From Camellia lanceoleosa (lineage: Eukaryota; Streptophyta; Magnoliopsida; Ericales; Theaceae), in assembly GCA_025200525.1 (NCBI GenBank), contig CM045761.1:64822009-64886008 (forward strand): a stretch of DNA of 64,000 nucleotides, written 5' to 3'. Shown piece by piece: positions 1-11,250 of this stretch (positions are counted from its first letter, which is position 1; each line of letters starts with the position of its first letter). The notes under the pieces are model-generated. The model was not told the origin of the DNA, ran no database searches, and saw nothing but the letters and a program-made list of their open reading frames with translations. The position numbers and the translations under genes were made by a program.

Positions 1-896
1 ACACCCAAACCACAAAACACTCTAACAAACAATCAAAAGGGCCTAAAAACAGAACTTTTTTATGTTATACACTAAACACAAAAACAGCTCTAAGATAGGT
101 AGAAATAGGATGCAAAAATGGGGTAAAAAGGACTAGTTTCTTACCCTTGAAGCCTTTCTTCAACAATGGTGATCTTGTTGCCTCCTTAAGCTTTAATCCA
201 GTCAAAAATAGCAAGAACAAGCCCTTAGAACCTCAGTAGCCAAAGGAAGGTGAAGCACTAGGTGTTTGTGTGCAATAATATGGACTAAAACACCTAGAAC
301 ATAAAGAGAGAAAAAAAGATATAGGAGATATGTATCAACCCTAACCCTAAAACCAGAGCTTCTCTCTGTATTTTTCTCTCCAAAATTCTCTAACCTCTTA
401 CCAAGAGAAGAGCCCCTTCTCTTATAAGCAACAAACTTGTAAAGCTTATACAACAAGCTTACAAGGAGGGCATCCCTCCATACACGTGTATGGAGGGGAA
501 CAAAATGCCAAACAGCTGTCCTAAAATATCTGCAAAAGCAGATGAACAGTGGTCGGCCACTCAAAAATGTCATTTTGACAAAATTGATGGCCGGCCGGCA
601 ACAAATAGTGCCGACCGGCAACATACATTGCCGGTGGCAACAAAAACCAGCCAGTGGCCTCTAGCCACTGCCGGTGGTGTGTGGGGATGCCTCACAAGGC
701 ATTCCCTGCCCCTCCAGGGCAAAACACAAGTGTTTGGTGCAAAACCAGACACAAAACAGTCGAGTTCGGAGATCCTGAGGCAGGGCGCGTAGCCGAGACC
801 TCCGGGAACTCCAAACGAGCACAAACATGGATAATCACCGAGTGTTCAAACGGTGACGTCCAAGTCTTGAGGACGGTCAAAAATGGGATGTCTACA
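1..896 (-). mobile_element. Element B: partial 5' LTR of a Tat/Ogre-like retrotransposon
   Basis: Read on the minus strand, this begins at 896 with TGTAGACATCCC and is clearly related, in inverted orientation, to the LTR that starts TGTAGACACCCC at 4003. The similarity runs to the window edge and includes the segment with caagggtaa and gtataacataaaaaa. A TATA-like cttataagag lies near 415-425 on the minus strand. Because the LTR start is the right-hand edge, this is the outer end of the 5' LTR of a minus-strand element whose body lies left of the window. It interrupts the reading frame at 897-1820, so it inserted there. The expected 5-bp target duplicate would be ccaag (897-901); its partner is outside. 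The GC-rich cluster with repeated ccgaccggc (about 585-665) recurs in the LTR of element A. Confidence 0.75.
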
Positions 897-1820
897 CCAA
901 GCAATGCGATCCGCGGACAAGCTACACATCCAGTTGAACCACCAACCCTCATCAAGGGCGTCGACTAGGCGTTGCCTGAAGAAGTAACCACGGGCTGAGT
1001 ATGTTGGGCAAGAGTCCACAACCTGCAACTTGTCCATCAACCATATCTGGGGAAGGATGAAAAATGAGAGAATGAAGAATAGAGAGATGTACGATGAGAG
1101 AAAAGTAAGAAAAGGGTTTTGTGAGAAAACCAAGCTTGAGAGCCGAGTGACGGGAGCAATACATGTGAGAGATTGGGTGGGAAGCTTTACCTGCAGTAGT
1201 AGTGGACTCCCCACAAATTTGGTTGCTTCGCGACGATAGAAAGCATCCAAACCCATCAACGTCTCAGCCAGAGTCATGATAATGCAACTCTTACCCTCTT
1301 TCAAACCTTGGGTAACTTCAATCAATCAGACGCTAGATCCTCCAGAACCCGAGGCAAATAAGAAATGAGATAGCATACACAAACAACGTGCGTGTTGCCG
1401 AAAACCTTGCCAATGACGGTCGCTGCGGTCACCAGTGTCAGAAAAACGACAAATCAAACTCGGAATATCCAGCATTCCGTCACAAATCAGAGATCGAGCA
1501 TCAGGCACGGAGAACCCACACATTTGTCCTAAGGCCTGGGCATGGCCAAAACGGGGTTGGGGCAAGATCTCTTCATTACGCTCAGACTCCATTAAGACTC
1601 GGAAATCTTCAAAGGTGGGACATACCTCTTGCCCGCCAAAGCTAAAAACATGCGTCACCGGATTCCAAAACCTTGCCGCGGCATGGAGAAACGGAAAGTA
1701 CAGCGGGATACGACCCAAAGTGAATAGTGCGTTTATGCCGAAACCCCGGAAATTTAGCTTTTCCGAGCCATCCAAGTTGTTAATCCAAGCTGCAAGATTT
1801 TGGGCAAGAAATTCTTCCAT
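897..1820 (-). pseudogene. Antisense accessory ORF of element A, DUF7745/plant-mobile-domain-like, truncated
   Basis: One minus-strand frame runs from an ATG near 1818 to the LTR of B at 896 with a single in-frame stop (TGA at 1326-1328). Recognisable motifs are a tryptophan- and Phe-rich N-terminus, QEVCPTFEDFRVL, LAETLMGLDAF and GSPLLLQ. These resemble the plant-specific DUF7745/plant mobile domain family found in retroelement accessory ORFs and in some host genes. After GSPLLLQ lies a canonical intron (1190-1047), then a continuation beginning QIWLMDKL. The C-terminus is lost to the insertion of B. The ORF is antisense to the LTR of A (4003, plus strand), so I read it as an antisense accessory ORF upstream of the 3' LTR, as described for Retand-type Tat elements. 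A host gene fragment caught between elements is the alternative. Family recognition is by motif memory only. Confidence 0.6.
1047..1190 (-). other. Predicted intron in the antisense ORF of element A
   Basis: On the minus strand the donor is CTGCAG|GTAAAG at 1190 and the acceptor is CCCCAG|ATATGG at 1047, preceded by a pyrimidine-rich stretch. The length is 144 bp, a multiple of three, and it contains no in-frame stop, so both the spliced and the retained forms stay open. The protein similarity (GSPLLLQ then QIWL) is continuous only if it is removed. Confidence 0.6.
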
Positions 1821-1849
1821 TTGGAGTAAATTAGTGTTGAAATGAGAAA

Positions 1850-2830
1850 AACTACGAAGCTGGGGCCTTTTGTAGGGGATAAGGTTGAATGGAGGACAGC
1901 TGTCAGCATTCTGCTGGTTCCTTCTATTTTTGGCCGACCGGCCAAATATAGTGCCGACTGGCCATTACTGTTGGCCGGTGAAGTCTTCTCATGGTCGGTA
2001 GCATTTCCCTGGGGCCGGTGGTCTTCCCTTTGGTTCCCTAAGTTGTTTATGCTCAGAGGTTGAGGAATCCCAGCATTTCCAATGCCCTCCGATGATCAAT
2101 TCTTGCGGGGTCGCGTCCATTTGCTCATCGAGTTGTTATACATTTGTTTATCGAGTTGTATTTCACTCTCTTTAAGTCTTCGTGTTGCTTATCGAGTTGT
2201 ACTCGCACTTAGTTAGCTTACCATGTTTCCTCGTTTTTGCTTATCGAGTTGTAAGACGGTTCGCTACCTGATTATTACGATGCAAATGCCTAAATTTCAA
2301 ATGAATTTCAGTATCATTCACATTGTTATGTGATGCCTTGCGATGCGATGTATAGAATGTGCAAATGTAACATCTTTTGAATCAAAGCAATTTCATTTCC
2401 GTTATGTGTTTTGCAAAGAAATACCCAGTTTTGAAAAATGGTGATTAACAAACCTGCTTGAGGCAATGCAATGTGCTTAAACTACTAGTAAAAAAGGAAA
2501 GGTAAAGCAGAAGGAAAGTAGGGCAGCAACGTATCGGGATTGCTATTGATAACCCCCTCATTTTTCTTGAGGACAGTACACCACCTGCGCCCTTGTTCAG
2601 GGTCAATTACATGGTTTGGCACCTTCATTATTCAAGATATCGCAAGAAAGCGCGCTTTTTGGTAGGCTTTCGAGTTGACCTCAGGCCATATCTTTTTGAG
2701 CGACGCTTCGTATGTGCGAGGAACATCCCTTCCCGTATCCTTTTGCATCTTGTGAGCTCCACAACATGCCTCAATTGTATTGTGTTGCAGTGCTTTGCAT
2801 TACACACCTCAAGTTTCTATACACATTGCC
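1850..2830 (+). other. Element A: region between antisense ORF and tandem array
   Basis: No gene is recognisable. 1930-2030 is GC-rich with ccgaccggcc-type clusters like those in the LTRs of A and B. Four copies of atcgagttgt occur at about 2126, 2149, 2190 and 2241, a weak irregular repeat. The rest is unstructured and probably belongs to the 3' untranslated region of A. Confidence 0.4.
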
Positions 2831-2831
2831 T

Positions 2832-3510
2832 GCGTAGACCGCATACTTTACTTACATGTATTCAAGTTCTTTTCTTATATGCCTTACTTGCGTAGACCGC
2901 ACACTTTACTTGCGTAGACCGCATGTTTTACTTGCGTAGACCGCATGCCTTACTTGCGTAGACTGCACGCTTTACTTGCGTAGACCGCATGTTTTATCAT
3001 TACTTGCGTAGACCGCATGCTTTGTTGGCGTAGACCGCACGCTTTGCTTGCGTAGACCGCATGTTTTATCATTACTTGCGTCGACCGCATGCTTTGTTGG
3101 CGTAGACCGCATGTTTTGTTTGCGTAGACCGCACGCTTTGTTTGCGTAGACCGCATATTTTACGTGCATAGACCGCATGCTTTACTTGCGTAGACCGCAT
3201 GTTTTGTTGGCGTAGACCGCATGTTTTACTTGTGTAAACCGCGTGTTTATAATCAAATTTCATTACTTGCGTAGACCGCATGTTTTGTTTGCGTAGACCG
3301 CATGTTTTGCTTGTGTAGACCGCATATTTGTAATCAAATCCATTACTTGCGTAGACCGCATGTTTTGCTTGCATAGACCGCATGCTTGTGTTCAATTTCA
3401 TTGCCCGCGAAGACCGCATACTTATGTTCAAATCCATCGATTGCGTGGACCATATACTTCACTTACACGTGTTCAATATTCGTTGCTTGCGTAGACCGCA
3501 TGCTTTACGT
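2832..3510 (+). repeat. 22-bp tandem array in the 3' region of element A
   Basis: About 25 copies of a 22-bp unit with core tgcgtagaccgcatg followed by ttttact or a variant. Copies near 2890, 2912, 2934, 2956 and 2978 are spaced exactly 22 bp. Some units carry a 7-bp insert (atcatta) that makes 29 bp, and degenerate spaced copies continue to about 3500. The array sits about 500 bp before the polypurine tract of A, the position where Tat-lineage elements are known to carry variable tandem repeats. Because 22 is not a multiple of three and the unit lacks minus-strand stops, spurious repetitive ORFs appear on that strand. Confidence 0.9.
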
Positions 3511-3989
3511 ACATGTGTTGGTACCTTCATGGCATTGTCATGCCTCCCACTTGATTTGTGTTGTCCCGCATTTTTAATTGCATTATGTGCATGTTACTAA
3601 TAAAATCGTACCTGTTAAGTTTGTTTCCTTTGCAGACACGATATTGTATGTACGGTTCATTTGCGACTGGTGGAACCAAACGAACCAGACAGGTATTGTA
3701 TCCTCCGCATGAGATGTCTCGAGAATTGCATAATTCTCTTACATCCTTTCTGCATTGTAGTGTAGTTTGGTGTATGCTAGCTTAAACCATGCATGTGTGC
3801 TTCTGCTTTTTCTTTGCATGATTATAAGTTATGCTCGGCTTTGTGCATTGTCTTGCATTTTGCCCCTGCCCTCGGGCGCATACCTTGTTTGTCTTGCATG
3901 TTTGTCTAAGTCTTCGGCCTTGTCAAAAATGGATCGTCTCTGGGCTTTGACATTCACTCCCGTCATTGTTATGACTTCCGAGTTCTGTC

Positions 3990-4001
3990 AAAGAGGGGCA
4001 A
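3990..4001 (+). other. Polypurine tract of element A
   Basis: The string aaagaggggca lies directly before the LTR start TGTAGACACC at 4003. A purine run followed by TG fits the plus-strand priming site of a plus-oriented LTR retrotransposon and marks the next feature as a 3' LTR. Confidence 0.75.
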
Positions 4002-4002
4002 C

Positions 4003-7000
4003 TGTAGACACCCCATTTTTGACCGTCCTCAAGACTTCGACGTCACCGTTTGAACACTCGGTGATCATCCATGTTTGTGTTCGTTTGGAATTCCCGGAGG
4101 TCTCGGCTACGCGCCTTGCCTCAGAATCTTCGAACTCGACTGTTCCGTGTTTGGTTTTGGCACCAAACACTTGTGTGTTTGCCTTGAAGGGCAAGGAATG
4201 GCTTGTTGGCCATCCCCACACTCCACCGGCTACCCCCACCCATCACCGGCCATTTGTGGGTGCCACCGGCAGTGGTTTCTTAAAACCAATGGCCGGTCGG
4301 CACTATCCTTTGCCGATCGGCACTTTGTTGTGGCCGATGACCTCTTTTGCCAGCCGACCTGCACCCTTTCCACCCTTGACCCCCCCTTGGTTCCTTCTAG
4401 AAGGATAAACCCTTGGCCAAGCTTCTTGGAGAAGCTTGGCCAGCTGTCTTAGCTTCCTCTAGAAGCCTAGACTCCTTTGCACCCTTTGCCCCTTTCACTT
4501 GGCTTCTTGGAGAAGCCAAGAACCATTTGCTTAGTCTATATATAGAGCCCTCCTCCTCCATTGTTAAGGGTTGGAGTTTTAGACATAATAACCAGAGCTT
4601 ATATACATATATATCTGCTAGATATAGCATCTCTCTCTATATTTCCCTCTCTCTCCTCCCTTAGTGTGTGTTTGGAAGCCCAAAAGTGCATTTTTACCTT
4701 ACTATTGCACTAATGCACACACCATTACACCTTACTCGGAGATTGAGAGGCTTTGAGGGTTGATTCTTGAGCTTTTGGACTGATTTTGATCAAAAGAGGA
4801 GGGCTGCATTGATTGTTCTTGAGGTGTTCTTCAAGGGTAATCACTTTGCTTTAGTTTCCCCAAACTTGCACTAGTTTTTTACCTATCTTGCTTGCTGATT
4901 TAGGCTTTGTGCATAACATAAAAAAAAGCTTATATTTTCATGCTTAAGAACTTTCATTAAGGGTGTTTTGTGGTTTGAGTTCAAACTCACCCTCTTAGGC
5001 CTTATTTGGCCTTTTTGGTGCTTCCTTTGTGAGGCTTTGTTCGCTTGAGTGTTTTAGTCTTCTCACCACTGAAAACTAGTGGATTTTCAGTGGTGAGGAA
5101 GGTGGTTTGAAGTCTTGTATAGGGGAGGGACACCCCTCTCCCTTCATTGCCTCATTTCCTTGCCTTTTGGCTTAAAGGGCAACATGCATGCTTGATTGAT
5201 TTTGGCCCTATTTCAGAGGCTTTTGGGTGTCTCTAGGTCACATGTTATCTCTGTTTTTGGTCGGATTTGTACCCTTTTGCATGCTTAACATACTTGCTTT
5301 GCATTCCTCTATTTGGCATAGAAATGCATCTTGTGTTTAGGCCATGATTCTTGCATGTGTTAGCCTAATTTCATGAAGGTATTATCATTAATTTACCATG
5401 TTTAAGGCCTGTTGGCCATCTGTTTCAGTCATGCTTGCCATGTTTGGTGTCATCTCTTTGTGTTTTGGCTTGTAAGCCTTGAGTATATTGGCCTCTAGCA
5501 TGCTTATCTTAGACCATCCTCATGATTTGGCATCATTTAGGATCGTATTTCAGTCCATGAATCATGTTTGTATGTTTGCATATGTGACCTCTTTCATGCT
5601 TTGAGGGTGTGCCCTTTTATGCCTAGAAATGAGCTTTGGTGCATGCATCTCATTGGAGCCACTTAACCTACCATATCAGTGAGTTTTGGAGTCCATTTTT
5701 GCATGATATGATTCTGTTTTTTCTTGTCTAATTCATGTCATGAGTGGTCATGTTAGTGGAAGTAAAGTGCCCCCTTTTGTGCCTTAGCTTTAGGTCCATT
5801 GGCTTGCATGTTGACATGAGTGTTTGTCCACCATTTTGGGCACTTTTGGCCACTGTTTTGGGGTGGATTGAGGTCTGCCCCTTTATGGTTGAAGTCCACC
5901 ATTGCATGCTTGTCTCATGTTTGTTGCATGAATGCTTCATTAGGTGTTGTAACATGATGATCCTATTGCTTAAATCGTCCATGTTTGCATTGCATTTGCA
6001 TCTTGCATGCCTAGCATTGCATACTTGCCATGATAGTTGCATGACATTTGGCATGCCTTGCATCTTAATCTCATGTTGTATCTTTGAGCCATGTTTGCAT
6101 AACATGCATTGCATTACTTGGTTTGGGGTGTCAAACCAAGTGTGAGGGTTAAGGAGCGTTCATACTACAAGTGATGTAACGCGTCTTAACTCTCGGTCAC
6201 CGGGGCCCTCGACTTTGACATGATAGGGTCTTGGTCCTCATTTGTGTGTTGCATGCATTTTTACATCAAATGGCAAGCTTGATCTCTTAGGCTATCATGC
6301 ACGATTGATGGCTCGAGGATCGAGGGCCATGCTTCCCTGAGTTCAATGCATGATGGGGAACATGACCATGCTCACATGTGCCTGAAATCCCATGCCATAT
6401 ACTGCCTGTCCTCTGTTGCTGTCAAAACTGTCTTCTGCAGGAATTTTCTGCCGACCGGCAACATCCAGTGCCGACCGGCCATTGGTGAATGGCCGATAAC
6501 TCCATCAGCAGCCGATGGAAATTCTATATGGCCGGTGGGCATTTCCTCCAACCGATGGTATTCTACAGTGTGCAAGGAACCTGTTCCAAAACTTTGGCAA
6601 TTTTCAGGGAAGCAAGGCAGTGAAAACAGAGGCAGCAATGGTATGGTACGGGCTTTCCGGACGAGACGGGTTCGAGCATGCATCATTCGCGCATCCCGAG
6701 GCGAGGGTTGTGGCCACCTTTCTTCTTTTGGCATTCATTCTGTTAATTAATTAGAAATTCTGTAATAATTAATGTATTTATTATTCGGACTGTAATATTT
6801 ATTTGGTCCCTCCGGGCGAGGGCGAATCTGTAATAAGTGTGGGTGCGTGTGTGTACATGTCTTCCAACCCCCACTTCCTTCTTCCCTTTTATTTACCTGC
6901 TTATGATGGTAGATTAGGGCATGTTTAAATTAGCATACCTTTATGCTATGCATGCGTGCATCCATACATTTGTCTTGCATGCACCGGGCTCGGTACATCA

Positions 7001-7860
7001 TGCTAACTGCATTTGTACTTCAATTCCAAATTGAATACGTGCATCAATTGATCGCATTTCTCATGCCATGTTTAGGTTAGCCGAGCCTATTGTAATTGCA
7101 TTTTGTATGCGTTGCATTAGCCATTTTAACATGAGCTAGGATCACGCATTGATTGCTAACTAGCTTCTGTTTTGGCTTGGAGTACCAGGTAAGCTTTTAT
7201 GCTTTAGCATGTCGCATGTGTGTGAATGTTATCATGACAGCATGCTTACCATGTGGCTAGATGCTTATGTGATAAACTGTTTGAATGCCTGTGGGTGAAG
7301 GTTGGATTGTCTGAGTTGGAAAAACTCGTTGAAATCCATATTTCAGCCTACTTACGAGTAGCAAATTCCAAAGTGTTTTTTTTCAAGACAAACGGATATG
7401 CAATGTTTATTTCCAAATTAGGCAATCTAGTCTATACTTGTTTGTTGCGCACATAACGTAGTAATTCTAGGCTAATAACTGGAATAAGAACACATAACGT
7501 TTTCAAAATTGGATATCGTGGTTAGTAGAGGCCGGTCTTCAGACCGGGCGAGAGGGGGTGCTCATAGCTGACCTTCCCCAATCGTACCCAAGCTCCCCAG
7601 CCGAGGCAACTTTGGTGATGACGGACACGTGGCCTTTGGCACCGAGTCAAGGTTTCCTAAATTCCCCCATTTTAAAAATATTTAGGTGGCAACTCTGTAT
7701 CTGGCAAAGCAGTCCATGTTTGGCACTTCTTTTCAAAAATCTGTTTTTTAAAAACAATTTGCCGGATTTGGACTCTTTGGTTCAGATTTAGAACCGTGAC
7801 ACAAAACGAGTCCGAACTGTAACCCGTGAGTTCCCTTGCGGGCCTGTTACACCCACCTCA
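4003..7860 (+). mobile_element. Element A: long 3' LTR (right end approximate)
   Basis: Starts TGTAGACACCCC after a polypurine tract. The first 0.9 kb is the inverted counterpart of element B at 1-896, which shows that it is an LTR. A TATA box lies at 4537, followed by a CT-rich start region, so U3 is about 0.55 kb and R-U5 would be unusually long. About 5000-7250 is gene-free and dominated by catg/gcatgc words. GC-rich ccgaccggc clusters recur at 4260-4340 and 6450-6550. The segment from about 7530 to 7860 (ggcgagagggggtgctca, ggtggcaactctg, gttcccttgcgggcct) resembles the 3' end of Tat-type LTRs as I remember them. No second copy is present to fix the right boundary. Kilobase-scale LTRs are normal for Ogre-like elements. 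Confidence 0.5.
4537..4544 (+). promoter_or_regulatory. TATA box of the LTR of element A
   Basis: TATATATA within tctatatatagagccctcctcc, about 535 bp into the LTR. A pyrimidine-rich putative start region lies about 25 bp downstream. Confidence 0.55.
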
Positions 7861-8369
7861 CATAATAAGTGATTGTCTATCTGCGTGAAGCGCCCACTCC
7901 TTTTATTTTCAATACTGGCAGCGATTTCGAGGACCCAATCCCGAGGCGATTTCATTAACGCCAAACTCCATGAGACAAACGTCGATCGACATTCGCCACG
8001 ACGCAGTTATCCAAACGACTTTTTGAAGCACATGCACTGGCCAAAAATCTAGGCCCCGAGCCAAGTTGAATTTACCGCAGCCACTCTACCCACTAGCTTT
8101 CAGCTTCCTCAGGTTACAATGGCCTCATTCAGGAATAAACAGCTATCACGTATAGGTCGACCCTGCCTCTATAAACAGTCGTACCACATATGGGTTGACC
8201 CTGCCGATCAACGTTATACATTCATTCAAACATACAATAAACAAAACACATACATGCCGAATACGAACTGCAACAAAATATTTATAATAGAATGTTTTTT
8301 ATTCAAATAAAACAAACAATAAGTTACATAGTTTTGAACATGATCTGCGTTTCAACCTTATAACAAGTA
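7861..8369. other. Junction between element A and element C remnants
   Basis: No gene is recognised. The string actggcagcgatttcgagg near 7914 could be a primer-site-like sequence but matches no tRNA end that I can confirm. Two imperfect copies of a gtcgaccctgcc / gttgaccctgcc motif occur near 8157 and 8195. This may be 5' or internal sequence of A or C. Confidence 0.3.
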
Positions 8370-9264
8370 TACTTATACGGCGTCACCCTCATCCTCACTC
8401 TTCTCAACTTCAAAAGCGGAAAACGGAAAATGTTTACTGTGGTAGAGTGGCGATGCCAAATCAATGCCCGACGCTCGAAGAGCTTCCACGGCTTAAGATG
8501 CCTTGATCCAACCGTGCCTAAATCCATGATTTTCACATCGGTAAACTTCTTCGGCAAGTTTTTCCTTGGTCTTTTCAATTCCAACTTTTTGGCCTTCATG
8601 AAAACCTTTCTCATAGGCCCTCCCCTTCGCGGACTCCATTGCAAACATACTCGCCGTCTAACGATCGGCAAGCGCGGTACTAATGAGCCGACTGGTAACC
8701 CTTTCTTCCACGATTGGGTTTCCCTGCCCGGCGGGTTATGCCTGAGCCGCCTTGGTCTTCCTTAACTCGTGCTCAGCCGCCTCCGCGCGGGCCTCCAAAC
8801 TTCGAATACGTTCCTCCTTCTTCTCCATTTCTCGGTGGGCAGCGCGCAACCACATGCCGATTTCATAGGCAAGGTAAAGCCCCTTCACCGCCCCGTGAAT
8901 GCCTTCGCGAAATACTTCGTAGTCTTGACGACCTACCATCGATTGCTGAACCTCAGGCGGAAAAATTTGTCGAGCAAACTCAACCGCTACATTTGGGTCT
9001 CGAACGATCGAGTCCGCCTCTGTCATGGGTCTATTCCCCACAAATACCGCAAAGCTTAATGGGCACGGATTCGCCTCAGATCCCCTCTCGACTCGAGGTT
9101 GAGAAGATCTACCCTGTGACTGCTTGTCCCGCCTGGGTGACCTGCTTCGACCTCGAGAAGACCGACGCCTCTCTCGATCCCTGGAACTCCTACTCCCTGT
9201 GCGCGAAGGATCACCACCTCGGTTCATGTCTCCACCCAGCTCAGCTAGCGTCCTCACTTCCCCT
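8370..9264 (-). pseudogene. 3' half of a Transposase_28-type (putative gypsy-type) gene, degenerate
   Basis: On the minus strand, an acceptor (aactgcag|agggg) at 9264 opens a frame to 8736. It has an Arg/Ser-rich segment, a conserved-looking block (SFAVFVGNRPMTEAD, then FPPEVQQSM) and a terminal coiled coil (EKKEERIRSLEARAEAAEHE). Downstream in other frames are ESAKGRAYEKGF, GFRHGWIKA and an acidic end EVEKSEDEGDA near 8370. They are separated by frameshifts around 8640-8740 and near 8492. The order of SR-rich, coiled-coil, GF.HGWIKA and acidic tail matches the C-terminal half of the better preserved gene at 13301-11251, so this is a second related gene lying antisense to the neighbouring plus-strand LTRs. 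Its N-terminal domain is missing. Whether it belonged to element C or to another element cannot be told. Confidence 0.55.
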
Positions 9265-9419
9265 CTGCAGTTAAAAAAGAGTCTGTTCGACATTCACACG
9301 ATACCTTCAAAAGCTGGAGTCAGTTGTTTACTATGCTCATAAAAGTTATACCTTTAATCATTTATCCTTTACAGAGGCAGCACCCTCGAGGCAATCTCAT
9401 TAATTGTGAAAATCTCAAT

Positions 9420-10950
9420 TGCCCAGCGCCGACTGGATTGACCTGCCTGGGGCAAGGACATGATAGATTTATCAATATATTCGGCTTAATCGCCCCAGCC
9501 AGCCGATGAATCGATTTCAAAGCTCCTAAGTTTGTCTCGTCCGGCACCCGAATGATCATGCACCGCTTGGGGCAAGGGCAGATTAATCAATATATTCGGC
9601 TTAATCGCCCCAGCCGGCCCATGAATCGATGAATCAACTTCAAAACTCCTTCGTTCGTCTCATCCAGTGCCCGAATGATCATGCACCGCCTGGGGCAAGG
9701 ACATGATAGATTTATCAATATATTCGGCTTAATCACCCCAGCCGACCCATGACTTGACTTTATGCACCGCCTGGGGCAAGGGCAGATTAATCAATCTATT
9801 CGGATTAAGTGCCCCAGCCAGCCCATGAATCGATTTCAAAACTCCTAAGTTCGTCTCGTCCGACGCCCGAATGATCATGCACCGCCTGGAGCAAGGGCAG
9901 ATTAATCAATCTATTCGGATTAATCGCCCCAGCCGGCCCATGAATCGATTTCAAAACTCATAAGTTCATCTCGTCCGGCGCCCGAATGATCATGCACCGC
10001 CTGGGACAAGGGCAGATTAATCAATCTATTCGGATTAATCACCCCAACCGACCCATGAACCGATGAATCGATTTCAAAACTCCTAAGTTCGTCTCGTCTG
10101 GCGCCCAAATGATCATGCACCGCCTGGAGCAATGGCAGATTAATCAATCTATTCGGCTTAATCACCCCAGCCGGCCCATGAATCGATGAATCAACTTCAA
10201 AACTCCTACGCTCGTCTCATCCGACGCCTGAATGATCATGCACCGCCTAGGGCAAGGACATGATAGATTTATCAATATATTCGACTTAATCGCCCCAGCC
10301 GACCCATGACTCGACTTCATGCACCGTCTGGGGCAAGGGCAGATTAATCAATCTGTTCGGATTAAGTGCCCCAGTCGGCCCATGAATCGATTTCAAAACT
10401 CCTAAGTTCGTCTCGTCCGGCGCCCGAATGATCATGCACCGCCTGGAGCAAGGGCAGATTAATCAATCTATACGGATTAATCGCCCCAGCCGACCCATGA
10501 ATCGATTTCAAAACTCTTAAGTTCGTCTCGTCCGGCGCCCGAGTAATCATGCATCGCCTGGGACAAGGGCAGATTAGTCAATCTATTCGGATTAATCGCC
10601 CCAGCCGGCCCATGAACCGATGAATCAATTTCAAAACTCCTAAGTTCGTCTCGTCCGGTGCCCGAATAATCATGCACTGCCTGGGGCAAGGGCAGATTAA
10701 TCAATCTATTCGGCTTAATCGCCCCAGCCGGCCCATGAATCGATGAATTAACTTCAAAACTCCTACGTTCGTCTCATCCGGCGCCCGAATGATCATGCAC
10801 CGCCTGGGGCAAGGACATGATAGATGTGTCAATATATTCGACTTAATCGCCCCAGTCGGCCCATGATTCGACTTCATGCACTGCCTAGGCAAGGGTAGAT
10901 TAATCAATCTATTTGGATTAAGTGCCCCAGCCGGCCCATGAATCATTTCA
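9420..10950. repeat. Satellite of about 120-bp units with 557-bp higher-order period
   Basis: About 13 units share the words gaatgatcatgcaccgcctgg, gggcagattaatcaatc, cgccccagccggcccatgaa and aactcctaagttcgtctcgtcc. Most units are 115-125 bp and one type is about 85 bp. The short variant, marked by aggacatgatagat, recurs with its acat at 9701, 10258 and 10815, exactly 557 bp apart twice, and an earlier copy sits at 9458. Five subunits therefore form a higher-order repeat. The array lies between the stop of the antisense gene (11251) and a second antisense remnant (9264), inside element C. Confidence 0.9.
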
Positions 10951-11250
10951 ACATAATACCCACGAACTATTCGGCATACGAATGATAAGATTGCCAATAT
11001 ATTCAATCGTAGAAAGCTCAACAGAGTAATCATTCTATCTAAAGTAGTGAAAGGCAAAAATTCTTCACCAATATAACATCACAAACTGCGCATAAGTAGT
11101 AGTGAAACAACAAGATAATTTTCATTAATAAATTGAGCGCAGACAGTAGCCAATTTATACATGAAAACTACTTGGAACCAACAAAAGTCCTTAAAACAAA
11201 AACATACATTAAAAGGGAAAGCATTTCACAAAATTCGAATGACTTCCAAA

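Noticed and set aside
2950..3437. Minus-strand ORFs of repeated HAVYASKACGLRKQ-type words
   Set aside because: A 22-bp repeat without minus-strand stops is open in all frames; the same peptide appears in overlapping frames, so no frame is preferred.
2832..3510. CRISPR-like regular repeats
   Set aside because: There are no unique spacers between units; it is a head-to-tail tandem repeat in plant DNA.
7914..7932. Primer-binding site after the LTR of element A
   Set aside because: tggcagcgatttcgagga matches no tRNA 3' end that I can confirm, and a polypurine tract before 4003 marks that LTR as the 3' one.
9920..11057. Minus-strand ORFs with repeated INPNRLINLPL words
   Set aside because: Produced by the satellite array; the units vary in length and frame and the ORFs end within one or two units.
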